A stretch of DNA of 64,000 nucleotides from Viscum album (GCA_963277665.1 OY728122.1:1548096868-1548160867), one strand, 5' to 3'; counted from the first letter of the stretch, positions 41,573 through 54,400 are shown. Translations and numbers: made by a program. The notes: a model not told the origin generated them from the letters alone.

Positions 41573-42850
41573 TCACTTTGTAACAAACAGATGAGGATAC
41601 CTATCCCTCATCATATCCTCAATCTCCCATGTAGCTTCTTCTGATTGGTGGTTCCTCCATAAAACTTTCACTAATCGAGTGGTCTTGTTTCGTAGGACTT
41701 TTTCGCTACGATCCAGAATCTCTATCGGTTGTTCTTCATAAGAAAGATCTTTCTCCAGCGGTAAAAATTCTGAGCTGAGTACATGTGAAGGATCAGGTAT
41801 GTACTTTCTCCGGAGAGATACATGGAACACATCGTGATCTTGAGAGAGATTCGGTGGAAGCGCCAATCGGTAAGCTACCTTCCAAACACGATCCATTATT
41901 TCGAAAGGACAGATATATCTAGGGCTCAAGTTCCCCTTCATTCCAAATCTCATAACCCTCTTCCAGGGAGATATCTTAAGAACACATTATCACCCACTTC
42001 AAACTCCAGGTCTTTTCTTCGGTTGTCGGCATAACATTTCTATCGACTCTGCGCTGCTCTTACGTGTTGTTGAATAGATCTGACCTTTTCTGCCCTTTCA
42101 TCAACGAGATCAGGTCCTAATAGATTTCTTTCCCCAACTTCATCCCAGCAAGTTAGAGTCCTGTATTTCTTTCCATAGAGAGCTTCATAAGGAGCCATCT
42201 CAATACTAGAGTGAAAGCTATTATTATAAGAAAATTCCACCAAAGTTAGGTGTTGATCCCAACCACCTTTGAAATCCATAGAGAAAGCTCTCAACATATC
42301 TTCTAGAGTTTGAATTGTTCTCTTAGACTGACCGTCTGTCTAAGTATGATAAGTAGTGCTGAAACTCAACTCTGTATCCGGAGTATGCTAAAGACTTCTC
42401 CCAAACTTCGAGGTTAATATCGAATCCCGATCAGATATAATAGAAAGTGGTACTCCATGAAATCTTACCCCTTCATTTACATATATCCTGGCAAGCTGAT
42501 CCAGGGAGAAATCCTCTCTAATAGCAATGAAGTTTGCACACTTTGTAAGACGATCAAATATGACCCAGAAAGCATTATTGCCTTTGGATGTTTTAGGAAG
42601 TCCTGTGACAATGTCCATAGTGATGTTTTCCCATTTCCATTCTGGTATGGGTAATGGTTGTAACATCCCCTTAGACTTCTGTCTCTCAGCTTTAACTTGT
42701 TGACAAACCAAGCATCGAGAGACATATTCTGCAACATCTCTTTTCATGCTATCCCACCAGAAGTACTCTTTCAGGTCCCTGTACATCTTTGTGCTTCCAG
42801 CGTGAATTGAGAATGAAGAACTATGAGCCTCATCCAGAACCTCCTTCTTT
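41573..42850 (-). pseudogene. copy B integrase with chromodomain, broken
   Basis: Same layout as copy A: H-x6-H near 42825-42802, C-x2-C near 42714-42703, D at about 42615 (TMDIVTG) and D near 42432 (SDRDS). The catalytic Glu is lost: the codon at 42322-42324 reads AAG (DGQSKRTIQ; copy A keeps GAG). Stops: TAG at 42388-42390 (shared with A) and TAG at 42340-42342. A one-base deletion near 41976 shifts the frame before the GPF box, which itself reads CPF. The chromodomain text (PIEILDR...VKVLWRNH...ATWE) is otherwise preserved to 41573. Confidence 0.85.
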
Positions 42851-43004
42851 AATTCAGGGATGGGAAGAACACAAACCCGATTCTTGAACTTTATTATCCC
42901 ATCAGAATCAAGGTTGAATTCAGGAACATTTCTCACCTTCTTTTGTAACTCGATATCTTCTTTCTATGCATATTTAATCTTCACATGTATAGATGGTTGA
43001 ACAT

Positions 43005-43500
43005 TCATTTGAGAATGATAAGATTTTCCCCTGTCATTATAATTCCAAGATCCATCCTTTGTAAATCCTTAAATATTGGATCTTTTGTTATCTGCATCAT
43101 GGATAAACTAGCATGGTCTTGTCGACTTAATGCATCTGCCACCTTGTTTTCTTTCCTAGGGTGGTAATGGATTGAGCAGTCATAATCCTTAATCAGCTCC
43201 AACCATCTTCTTTGGTGAATATTCAGCTCCTTTTTTGTGAAAATATACTTTAAAATTTTATGATCAGTATAAATGTCACACCTTTCTCCACAAAGATAAT
43301 GCCTCCAAATCATTAATGCAAATATTACCGCGGCTAACTCCAAATCACAAGTTGGGTAATTTTTATCTTGTATTTTCGACTATCGTGAGGCATAAGCTAT
43401 CACCATATAATTTTGCATAAGAACACACCCCAATCCCTTCTTGGATGCATCACTGTAGATCACAAACCTTTCTCCACTACAAGGCAGTGTGAGAACAGGT
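43005..43500 (-). pseudogene. copy B RNase H, broken
   Basis: YSDASKK near 43450, LELAAVIFA near 43340, YTDHK and VADALSR are all present, so the four acidic positions survive. A stop near 43380 (YAS-stop) separates the first Asp from the rest. Reads from 43343 to 43005 without a break. Confidence 0.8.
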
Positions 43501-43729
43501 GCACTGGATAACCTTCATTTCAACTCCTTGAAATTCTCTTCACATTCCTCCGTCCAAACAAACATAACTCCTTTCCAAGTCAACTTGGTGAGTGGATTAG
43601 ATAATAGTGAAAAATCTTTCACAAAACGTCGATAATATCCAGCCAAACCAAGAAAACATCGGTTCTCAGTTACTGTTGATGGTCTCGACCATCATTCAAT
43701 AACCTCTGTTTTTGCTGGATCCACAGATA

Positions 43730-44360
43730 TCCCCTCTTTTGAGATTATGTGACCCAAAAATGAAACTTTTTGAACCCAAAATTCACACTTGGTAAATTTG
43801 GCACAAAGCTTCTCCTTTCACAGGGTCTTCAATATAATTCTCAAGTGATCTTCATGTTCTTCCTTTCTCTTTGAATATACAAGAATATCGTCTATAAAGA
43901 CAACCACAAACTGATCAAGATAGTCTCTAAAGACTCTATTCATCAGATCCATGAAGATAGCAGGGGCATTAGTAAGACCAAATGGTATCACTATAAATTC
44001 ATAGTGTCCATACCTTGTACGGAAATCCGTCTTTGGTATATCCTCCCTTTTGACCCTTAATTGATGATACCATAGACGGAGATCAATCTTGGAAAAGTAT
44101 TCAGCACCGCGTAGTTGGTCAAATAATTCATCAATGCGTGGGAGAGGATATTTTTTCTTGATAGTGATATTGTTAAGTTCTCGATAATCAATGCAGAGTC
44201 TCATTGATCCATCTTTCTTCTTAACAAACAGAACAAGTGCTCCCAAAGCTGACGCACTAGGGCATATGAATCCCTTATCCAGATTATCTTGGATTTGCTT
44301 CTTCAATTCCTGCAACTCAATTGGATCCATTCTATAAGGTGTCATTGAAATAGTCAAAGC
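43730..44360 (-). pseudogene. copy B reverse transcriptase, mostly open
   Basis: The best-preserved RT of the window, inside a 325-codon open frame (43818-44795) that starts within protease. Blocks: [24 protein letters not shown], the KIDLR catalytic Asp, FGLTNAP, FIDD at 43898-43887. Intact to LKTL at 43818, then a stop; KCEFW and GHIISKEG follow. A TGA lies further on in the connection to RNase H (EVIE-stop-WSRP). Confidence 0.88.
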
Positions 44361-44639
44361 ACCCAGTACGAGTTCTATTGAAAACTCAATTTCACGATTC
44401 GGTGGAAGACCCGGTAATTCCTTTGGAAAGACATCATCAAACTCCCGTACAATGGGAATATTCTTAATCGTGAGTTTCTCGCCAACCATTTGAGATAAAT
44501 AACCTTCATTTAGTGGAATCAATACCCATAAAATTGAAGAAATTTCCACTCGAAGGTTATGTTCATCCTTGCATCGATAGACGATCATAGATTGATCTGG
44601 AATATGAAATGTGACATCCCTTATTTGGCAATTGATATG

Positions 44640-44990
44640 AGCTCCATGTAGAGAATGCCAATCCATGACATGAATAACATCAAATTCCACTATAGGAAGG
44701 ATCAAAAGATTTGCAGGAATCACTTTCCCACAAACTTCAATCGGAGAAGAATTATAAACTTTTGATGCGACTATTGTGTCATTAGGTGTTTTCACAGCTA
44801 ACTAAACATCTAATTGTTGATGTAATACAGTGATACCCTTAGAAAATTCTTCAGAAATAAAAGAGTGGGTGGATCCAGAATCAAATAAAACAATTGCTAC
44901 TATAGAGTGGATGGTAAGTGTACCTTTCACCACATCGTTAATGTACTCCACATCACTGATAGAAATTGCATGTGACTTTCCGTTGCCTTT
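44640..44990 (-). pseudogene. copy B aspartic protease, active site intact
   Basis: Active site DSGSTHSFIS with D at about 44882, the family consensus. A stop after QLDV near 44800 breaks the domain between the active site and the following [11 protein letters not shown] block. Confidence 0.85.
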
Positions 44991-44999
44991 ATCCTTAAG

Positions 45000-46048
45000 A
45001 GTTTGTTGACGTCGACCACCATCATCAAACCTTGGATTAGGGCATTTATTTGTATAATGTCCCATATCCTTGCACATGAAACATTGAAGTGTATTAGGTT
45101 CTTTCTGTGCATCTTTTCCTTTGTTTGCATCATTACAAATCTTCTTCCCATCATCGCGGAATTCAAATGCCCGATGACCTTACTTTCCACATTTGAAACA
45201 TTTACTTGTCCCTTTAAGAAAACTCCCTCCATGTTTCTTTCCACACTTTGAGCATAAGGGAAATCTCATCTTCTTTTCAGTGTGCTCTTTATATTTTCCT
45301 TTGAATTCCATTTTCCTCTTCTTATCAAACCCATTTGACTGATGGGTTACTCCAATCTCCATCTCAACATTGAGAGCACATCGAACAATTTCCTCGGATC
45401 TATTGAAGTCCCTTATGGATAAGGCCCTTAAAAGACTTGGTTTTAAGACACTAAATAATCGATCGATCTTACTCTCAGGTTGGATAATAATACCAGAAGC
45501 GTACCTTGCAGGTCTTGTAAAATTTTCTTCATAGGTACCAAAAGATTCATCATCCTTTTTCTTCAGTTCAAGATACTCTTTTTCCATCTTTGTTTGGAGA
45601 ATACGAGGGAAGTACTTACTGAAAAATAAGTTCTTGAACTCATCCCATTCCATGGACTAAATTTCATCCCTTTACCTTATATTCTTAATACGATTCCACC
45701 ATTGATCAGCATCACCTTCCAAACGATACACTGCTAAGATGACTTTATCATGTTCAGAACATTGAAGAATTGAAAATATCTTTTCAGTAGTACTAATCCA
45801 TTGTTCAGCAACTAATGGATCAGTAGACCTACTAAAAGAAGGTGGACGCTGCCTCATGAAGGATTCAACAGAATGTTGCTCCTTCCTTTGCTCGTTTGGA
45901 AGTCCTGCATGATTTATATCTTGAGAAAGTTGTGTGAGCATGGCTACAAGATTTTTCATTCAATCTCCCATAACATTTGGTTTCTCAGGGGGAGAATCAT
46001 TTCATTGCCCGTTGCATTCCTCATTAACACGGTTCCTTCAGGTTCCAT
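45000..46048 (-). pseudogene. copy B Gag with zinc knuckles, broken
   Basis: ATG inferred at 46048, in the tract identical to copy A. Same Gag blocks, including GDADQWW and FSKYFP. Zinc region: CSKCGKKHGG, CFKCGK-stop-GHRAF and CFMCKDMGHYTNKC, the last a full CCHC knuckle. Breaks: the shared missing C in the run at 45988-45992, TAA and TAG at about 45657-45672, and TAA at 45180-45182 shared with copy A. Confidence 0.85.
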
Positions 46049-46605
46049 CCATTGACTAAAACCAAGAAGAATAGTGTGAGAAAGACTAATTATAATAGGA
46101 AAACATCATAATCAAGAATAAAATTTCACACTTAAGATCTTATCCTAGGTTATTCATGGTCATTTCTAAAACACTAAGATTGTGTTCTATACTTAGACTT
46201 ATCCTAAGGGTTCTTACTAAGGCTTTCACATACTAGTTTCCAAAGGTTGATTATACCTTTCCTCTGATACCAACTATAATGACCCATACATTACATACAT
46301 TTTTAATACTTCAAAATTGAATCATACTTATTACAACATATAAAAAAACCACGAAAGGACCTTATAGGTATAGTGACTTTAGAAACTGGGAAACATAAAC
46401 AACTGGTTCATAAAACGTCTACACTGTCTCCCATTTATTTCATCATATCTATAGTCCCTTTTGGCATATCTTACATAATAATCTTCTTCCTGACCTGGGG
46501 AAATAAAACATAGAAAAGGGTGAGCTCAAATGCTCAGTAAGGGTAAACAAACGAAATATCAATCACATCATATACATAAGCGCATAACTTTTGGAAATCT
46601 TAACC
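45966..46605 (-). repeat. 640-bp tract identical to 37599-38238
   Basis: Partner of the tract in copy A: start of Gag, leader, primer site and the first 331 bases of LTR3. Contains no mismatch or gap relative to the partner. Confidence 0.9.
46261..46272 (-). other. primer binding site of copy B (initiator-Met tRNA)
   Basis: Minus strand TGGTATCAGAGG, two bases after the end of LTR3; identical to copy A. Confidence 0.85.
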
Positions 46606-47903
46606 AGCAAAAGAGATCATAATTTCATAACATGGGGTAAATCATAGTATTGAAATGTAATCCCAATAATCATTATATAAAACATGAAACTTTGTGGAAT
46701 ACACACATAATCATAGAGAATCATTTCTTATTAGTCAAAACTCATTGCCAAGACTATCTTAGTAGACAAAGTCCATTTCTGAACCGAGTCACCCTCATTT
46801 CAGTCCTGTTTCACTTAACCGGTATAACCTACCGTTCCAGACATGTCTATCTCATGAGATATAAAATCTTTACCCAATGAATTGGAGGGAGATATAGGTC
46901 CCACCCATCTCATAATGATACCATTCTTATTTGTGCCACAAAATCATAAACCATACATCATAGCATAACCCATATAATAAAAATGAGAATCTTAAACATC
47001 GTGACATCATAAAACAATTCATATAAGATAAAGGAATTCATAAAAATATAATTCCATCACAGCATAATCAAATCAATGTAATAATAGGGATAGAAATATA
47101 ACCCTTTATTATCTTATATGGAAAATAATTTTGATAAAACACTTGAACTCCATTCTTGTGGAAAATATCCTTTCTAATTCAGAAACACTTTTCCTTTCTT
47201 AACATGTCGTACAATTCTAAACTAAAAGAAGTTAATTAAAAATAAACTTGAAAACATGTAAAGGAATCTTCTTGGAAATAATTTTTTAAAACTCCATTCA
47301 TGCTGTATAAGTTAAAAAAAACATTCTTCTTGTACTTTTGTCGGAAAAGTCAAAAAGTACCTTGTACGAAAAACAAAAAAAAGATTCCTTTCATATCCTT
47401 TACTAAAAACTCCCCTAAGGTTAAAATTGGATTTAAAAAATTGTAGGTGGATGGAAATAATATTACATATTGAGGAAACATGGATGTGGATGATAAAATA
47501 CTCCCCATTAAATACTAAAGTATAAACAATCTCGGATAAAAAATGAGATTGTGATATTTCCTTTAACTTAGGTCTGATATGCTTTGTATGTGTCCTAACC
47601 TCCTGTATAATGATTTAAATAATGTTATTGAATTATTACAGAATCATAATTATTTTTAATATATCATATTTGGTCATATTCTTAGCTTCTTAGTAGTAAT
47701 ATTTCACTGCTACTTGTTATTTGGGTGATTATAACTTTTTGTTCTTATGCGTGTTTTGTCGAATACATTCTTATTCTTCTAATTAGGTTATAGATACCTC
47801 ATTTCTAGAATGGTATTAGTGTAATATATATCATATTAATTCATTCAATTCATTTATTTAATCATTATGAAATGAAGATCATGTAGAACGAGTTGCATCA
47901 CAT

Positions 47904-48125
47904 CGTGGAGATGGTATTCCGTACGTACGCACGAGTGATGATATCGCTCCTATGATCGTGGAATTGTATTGGAGTGTATGTATACTTTTTCAGAATCAAT
48001 ATCACTTTAAAATAGTCATATATAGTCATTATTTACACCATTATACCCGTCCAAGTAATGTGGTGGTGGAAAATAGATTACACAACGACGTGGAGACGGT
48101 ATTCCGTACGTACGCACGTGCGGTG
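47904..48125 (-). repeat. paired CpG-rich U5 repeat, LTR3 (best preserved)
   Basis: First unit 47904-47942 and second 48088-48125. The second holds the overlapping palindromes CGTACGTACG (48105-48114) and CGCACGTGCG (48113-48122), with about nine CpG in 40 bases where the surroundings have almost none. Confidence 0.75.
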
Positions 48126-48461
48126 ATTTCGTTTTTCGTAGGATGGATAGATGGTGAAATAGGGTTGTTTCATACTTATAATAACATATAATTATATGAG
48201 TGATACTGATATTATTACTTCATAATGAAACAACTAAAGGAGAATAAGTGGAAGAAGAAATAAAAATGAAAGAATCGGTAACGAACATTACCTCTTCTTT
48301 GAAGTGCTTCTTTGAGACCTCCTTTTAGGGCACTAAAATTGGTCTTTGAAGAAGAACAGGACCTCTAGGATTTCTATAGGGAAGTGGGGAGGAGAAAGTG
48401 GCTGGGGATGGCCGAACATGAAGGCTCAAAGTGGTGTGAGGAAGAGAGGGAGGAGGTGCCC

Positions 48462-48468
48462 TTTTATA
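48462..48468 (-). promoter_or_regulatory. LTR3 TATA box
   Basis: TATAAAA on the minus strand; would drive copy B, the first copy in transcription order. Confidence 0.7.
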
Positions 48469-49905
48469 AGGGAGGAGAGGGGCTCCTTTGGAATAACTAA
48501 AAATATTATTTTATTATAAAGTCAAGTTCGGTTTTAAATAGCTCCAAATTGATTTATTTCTAAGCTAAGGTTTGGATGGGTCGAAATCCTCTCATACAAT
48601 ATAATTTAGACAAGTTTAGGTTCCTATTTGAACCTCATCATTTAGATTTAACATTAAGTTAAATAATTTTACTTTTACCGTGTCTTCTTGTGTTCTTATA
48701 CTATAAGGTTAATAAACTTACTATAAGCCGCCAAACGCACCCCAAGTTGTTTATTATTAATATATATAACCTTATCTAAGTCATTTGGCCGAACCATAGA
48801 TTTTTAAGAATAAAATAACAATTACTAATATAATATTTTTTTAAAAACAATTTTATGTCAATTTTGACACTATTTAGTAATTAATTTTTGTGAAAATCAT
48901 AACAGAATTATTAGTTCGAAAAAAGTTAATTAAATCAATACTAACATGTCATATTATTCTATAAAATTAGTGTAATTCATAAAAAGAGTAAAATTACATT
49001 TATTTTTGTGTTTATAACATCAATTATGTCAATATTTCATTAATAAGTTAATTACTGCAACATCTTTGTGTCATAAATAAATTAAATTATCTAATTTCTA
49101 AAAATTAAAAATAAAATACCATTAATTAGGAAATCTCTTTAGATTTATAATGAATATTTATAGTCTAATTTAGCTTATGTATAACCCCATGTGAAAAAGG
49201 ATTTAATTATTAAACATTGATTTTAACTATTTTAACCCTTCCTTAAATAAATTAATAATAAATGTCCTAATCTAATCTAAGTGGGCCTAAATGGTCGTAT
49301 TTTATTCCTAAGTTTGTTTTTTGTCTAATTACACTTTTTCAATAGAATTAGGACATGTGTTAGGTTTATAATAATATCATTTTTACAATTAATTACTCTA
49401 TTTACTTTTAATCGTGGTAAAAAAAGTAAAAAGTTACTATTCACCAAAAAATTATTTTCATCTCATTGAACCACATTTTACTTAATAAAATCAACCGTAT
49501 CTCTTGGATTTTTGAAATTACACTCAATGAAGCGGTAAAATTAAGTTTTATGAAAAATTCAGTTTTTTTAACTACCACTTAGTGGTTTCACTATTCATCA
49601 AAAATTGAATGTTTTCAGAAAAATACCAAAATTTCACCCTAGGCTAATTTCGATATTACGAATCCAAAAATGAAGTCCATTTTGAAAAATAAAATTTATA
49701 AAATTTCAAAAAGTGGTTATTACTATTCATAACGGCTAGTTTTAATAATATTTTAATAGTATATCGTTGTTTAGTGAAACTCGGTATTGCGTACGACGCA
49801 AGCTATCGAGGAAGGTTGCGATTTCGTGTAAAGAAAGCCAATAAAGTGTTGTGTAAAAAAAATTCCTTTGATGATTTATATAACATAATAGTCTCGGGTG
49901 TTACA

Positions 49906-49910
49906 ATAAG
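49906..49910. repeat. target-site duplication, right copy (ATAAG)
   Basis: Immediately follows the LTR3 terminus GGGTGTTACA on the + strand and matches 29530-29534 in 5 of 5 bases. Confidence 0.85.
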
Positions 49911-51140
49911 CATCCTAACTTGTCCCAAATTATCCATTATGGTCATTACTAAAATTAATGTTGGTGAATACACCACATAGTCCATCAATAATCAGAATAA
50001 TGATTACTCTCCCACTTCAATATGTCATGATTGTAAAAAATAATATGATCATCCCCTATTAATGAATAATATACCTATAGTATATTGTATGATCTCTAAT
50101 ATGGGATCCTAATAAAGAACAAGGATCATCCACTCTTTATGGTCAACACCACATTATATATTATTGAAAATTATCAATACCAACCCTTTATCTAAATGTA
50201 TTTTGGTTATATTTCAAGGAACTATTTTAAAATTCATGTAATTTACTGTTATGTCAGTCTTCACTATATTAGCATTCCATGTGAAAATTGATTTTAGAAA
50301 TAATATATATGAATAATTAATTGGTCCCTTGGTGAAATCAATATTTTTAATGTATTCACGATAATAAATTGTCTCTTTAGTCAAAATGATTAAAGTAAGA
50401 AGTTGTTGGTCATCATTATTCCCAATAAAAGGCAGAATAAATGAATCATAGTATTTATAAACTTTTTTATGATAATTCGATAATGTAAATGGATAAATTT
50501 ACCATCATTATCATGAAATTTTAAATTTATATTTCAAAAAAAATTTAAAACAACATCATTTATAGAAAATTACTAAATTTGTAACCAAATCCAATTGACA
50601 CTCGATGACGAGATTCCAACTACATTTAGGGACCCCATGTGGTATATTATCAGAAATTAATTAGATTAATATTTAAAAAAATATCCATACATAATGTGAT
50701 ATAACAACCAATATTTTATATGATTTAACAAAAAAATACTTTTCTGTTTAATTTTTTTCTTGATAACCTTATTACATCAGTTTTATGAAAATTTGGCTGG
50801 GCTCAGTTTATATTTAGGATGTTTATTATAGTATAAACTGAAGACTAACTGATTTACAGAAACATTGAATGTACCAATTGAAAAAATAATTAAAATCATA
50901 TATTAAAAATATTAATTGTGGTCAATTATGATTAGAAACATTTGATTATTCATAGACACCGTCGATATAAAATACAAGTGTTTAGAAGAGTCTCATACTT
51001 CCTTTCCAATAGCCATCATTTTGTATCATATCATTGTAAAAATTCCCTTCATTTTATACCAAAAAATTTTAAATTTTAAAATTATGATATTTAGAGGATT
51101 TTCTAAAATTTCTTTGGATTTTGAATGAAATATTTATGAC
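49911..51140. other. AT-rich DNA right of the tandem element
   Basis: Continuation of the target DNA interrupted at 29529. No gene or repeat recognised. Confidence 0.5.
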
Positions 51141-51416
51141 ATGGAGAAATCATGGGACCAACTTATGCCCTCTGAGGAAGAGATGATGTAGAATTTTTTT
51201 ATCATTAATTCTTCTAAAGAGGACATGGGAAGGATGAATGGGAGACCAATTCAAGTTGAGATAGGCAGGGATCATGGAGATTGGATTGATAAACAACATT
51301 TAATTATGAACAGAGGATTCAACGAGAAGAAGATACCAGTGGCAGAGTTCTTGCAAGCATGGGACAATATGGCTTCTCAATTCGAAGAGACTTTCAAAAC
51401 TGAACCAGATATAAAG
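51141..51416 (+). pseudogene. exon-like coding stretch, family unknown
   Basis: From ATG 51141 (preceded in frame by TGA at 51126) the frame runs 92 codons to a possible 5' splice site AAG|GTATCA at 51416/51417, with one internal TAG at 51189-51191. Composition differs sharply from the neighbours: more G, codon-like usage, acidic and hydrophilic residues, with blocks EKSWDQLMPSEEEMM, RPIQVEIGRDHGDW and VAEFLQAWDNMASQF. This looks like a host gene exon or a captured gene fragment. I do not recognise the family. Past the splice-like site the frame continues to 51518 but becomes AT-rich. Confidence 0.45.
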
Positions 51417-54400
51417 GTATCACAATTGTATTGGAAATTAATTCTGGAGTTTTCTTCTAGTAGTTTTATGCATGTTTTCAATAACACCATTACCTTCTAT
51501 AGTATTGTCTCTTATTGAAAATGCAGTTTCATAATTTTTTCAATAAAATTGTTTTATAATAATAAAAAGTAACTTTGGGAAAGAAGGAACCTATTTATGA
51601 TTTAATAACATTTAGTGGTACTGATTATAATGTATTCTTTGAGACCCCCTTTTTATGAAAATTTTCCTTTAGCTAATATTTTTTAAGGAAAATTACTAAC
51701 CCTATTTTATCTTCAAAAAATGTTACTTATTTTCTCAAAGTGATCTCTTAAGATACATCCTCAATCAACCAATTAAAAATATATGTCAATAATTATTAGA
51801 TGTTATTATTTATAAATATGAAATATTTTCATAACTCAATAAAAAAATATGTGGAATATTCAAAATTAATTCCTACTAGAGCACCAAACTATACAAAGTT
51901 TTATATTTGTAAAAAAACATTCAATGAAGGAAAACCCATCATTGATGTATATACCACTAGAAAATAAGAAATCTACTCTGATGGATCTTATATAATAATA
52001 ATTGGAATAATATTATGAGACATATAACTAAATGAATTTAGCATAGTAATTATCCTTTTCTCCCCTATAATTGTATTCATTTATTTTGTATTCCCACAAA
52101 TTGATGGTCGTACCAAAAACATGGTACAATGGGATTTAATTACTTTTCTAGAGTTTGGATTCAAAATACTAACCACTAATATTAATTTCAAAAATGATCA
52201 AATTCAAAAATGTATAGTATACTATAAAAATAGATGAATTGATTCCATTTATTTAATATACATGAGAATTGATGGAATAATACCCCAATATGTAATTTAT
52301 ATATATAAAAAATTATATATAAGAAATTCATAATAGTGAACCTTGATAAATTTGACTACAAATATTTCCATCATAGAACCTGGTGAAATAATTATCAACA
52401 TGAAACACAAATAATTTATGGACCATTAACTAAAATTTTGATAGAGTAAATGGATGAAATCAATACTATCATGACTGAGATAAAATACATATCACCGTAT
52501 GTTAAATTTATAATAAATTGAAAAATATAAATAATAAACTACAATAAAACAATGTATTTATAATTAAAAAGAGTCTTATTATCAAATTTAATTAAAATTG
52601 TGTTTTATAAATTGGTCCCTCCAATTTATGAACTTTATATCAATCACGTTTTCTTATTCATGTAGTGTTTTGTGTGTCTGGATTGAATTGAGATTTAAAA
52701 TTTATATTTAGTGAAAATTTATTTTAGTATTAATTTAATTTATTAAAATAATAAAATGTATGTTCATTTTCTATTTAAATAATTTGAAATCGGAAAATCC
52801 TATATTTATATATATTATTAATTTATCTTCATTGAGCATTTGAATTTATATTGTTTAAAAAATCCAGTCATTATAATCATATTGATATTATTTGAATTGT
52901 ATTTTTATATTTATATTGAAAACATATTTTAAATATAATTTTAGGTGTTTTTACTTTATTTAATATTTTTTACATGATATATAAATGAAATTTGAGTACA
53001 TTAATAAATCATTGGGTTTGATAAATAAAAAGGATTATGGGACATGACACTTGATGGGATATCACTAATCAATTATGTCTAGAAAATCACAATTAAAAGA
53101 AAATGGGGATTTTTATCTAAAAATGAATTAGAAAACTATGAGGGATACTGAAATTATATTAATTAATAATAATAAACCCTAATAAATTCAATATTGTCTG
53201 ATTTGGATATTTCAAAAAGCCAAATACAGATTCAATTGTAATATTTAATCTATGATTTGTAAAAACATAGATTTAGTTGACATATTAGAATATTTGAATG
53301 ATTTATTAATGTCAAAATATTGTTTCATATATGACTGTTTGTGGTTTTTGTGTAGGACCTAGGGGTTTTTTCTAGGGTTTTCCCCATGTTTGATGAAAAA
53401 TATACTACAACTACCTCATCATAATAAAACTATTAAAAGTTTAATCATAATGATTGTTGACTTGGGTAACATAAATCTATAATATAGATATTTTGTTCCG
53501 TGATGAGGGACTATGTGTAAATAATATTAATATGTTTTAGAGATATGTTAGATTAATTTAATAAAGGTAATCTTCTACAATACCAAGACCAGGGAATTTG
53601 TAACATGGTAGGTGTTATATAATGATAAATTATCTTAATGATAGAACAATTTTCTTACTAGGTTTGATAATCACTCTATATAGGCCATGTGTTTTTTCAT
53701 GATGTTCATATATAATAATAAATTCTGAACATTTTTAGTGTGAACCACCCTATATCCCATTGTGGAATTTCATGGTGAGGCTAATATAATGTTAACAGTC
53801 ATATATCAGGAGGTTTTCCTAGATATGCCCCATAGAGGTTTCAATGTAATGAATAAACATTTGGGGAAGTGGTAAACTATTGTGACGAGGATACTCTATG
53901 ATGTTGGGCATCATTGAATCAATGTTATGTGAAGTGGAAAGTCGATTTTGTGAGGTTCTAAGATCATTTTTTTGGTTCCCCCAGTAGAGAAGTTATCATG
54001 ATATGACTAGAGAGGATATGATGTAAGGGTGAACCTATAGGGTAATTACATTGTGAATAGTATGATCTTGATTCAAAACAAGAAAATGATATGTTTTATA
54101 TTAACTAATTAAATTATTTTAAATGACTAAATAATAATTAATAAGAATATAATTAATTTTCTTATAACCAACACCTATAGATATTTTCTCCCTTTTCCTC
54201 CAACATTATTGGATATCACCTCTATTCAATAGTTAATTAATATTTTATAAAAGCTTATGGTTTAATCACTGGGGATTTTTTCTCCCCATTTATATTATTT
54301 CATTTTTCTACCACTATTTCGTAGAATTATATATGTTACCTGAATAAATTATTATTATTTTGGATATATAATAATTTTTGGAATTATCATATATAGGAAG

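Larger units (their letters stand above)
29535..49905 (-). mobile_element. tandem (dimeric) Tekay chromovirus retrotransposon
   Basis: A 20,371-bp minus-strand unit with three LTRs and two internal bodies: LTR1 29535-33165, internal A 33166-37907, LTR2 37908-41533, internal B 41534-46274, LTR3 46275-49905. Each body runs Gag, protease, RT, RNase H, integrase, chromodomain. Tekay/Del assignment rests on the TGTAACACCC LTR start, 3.6-kb LTRs, initiator-Met primer site, the GPF box and the chromodomain. One ATAAG duplication flanks the whole unit and none lies at the inner junctions, so this is one insertion later expanded by LTR-LTR exchange, or insertion of a dimeric DNA. Both bodies are dead. 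Confidence 0.9.
46275..49905 (-). repeat. LTR3 (5' LTR of copy B), 3631 bp
   Basis: Minus strand TGTAACACCCGAGAC at the 49905 side and CATTATA at the 46275 side. TATA at 48462-48468. Two U5 repeats near 47904 and 48089. Same length as LTR1 despite several percent substitutions. Confidence 0.9.
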
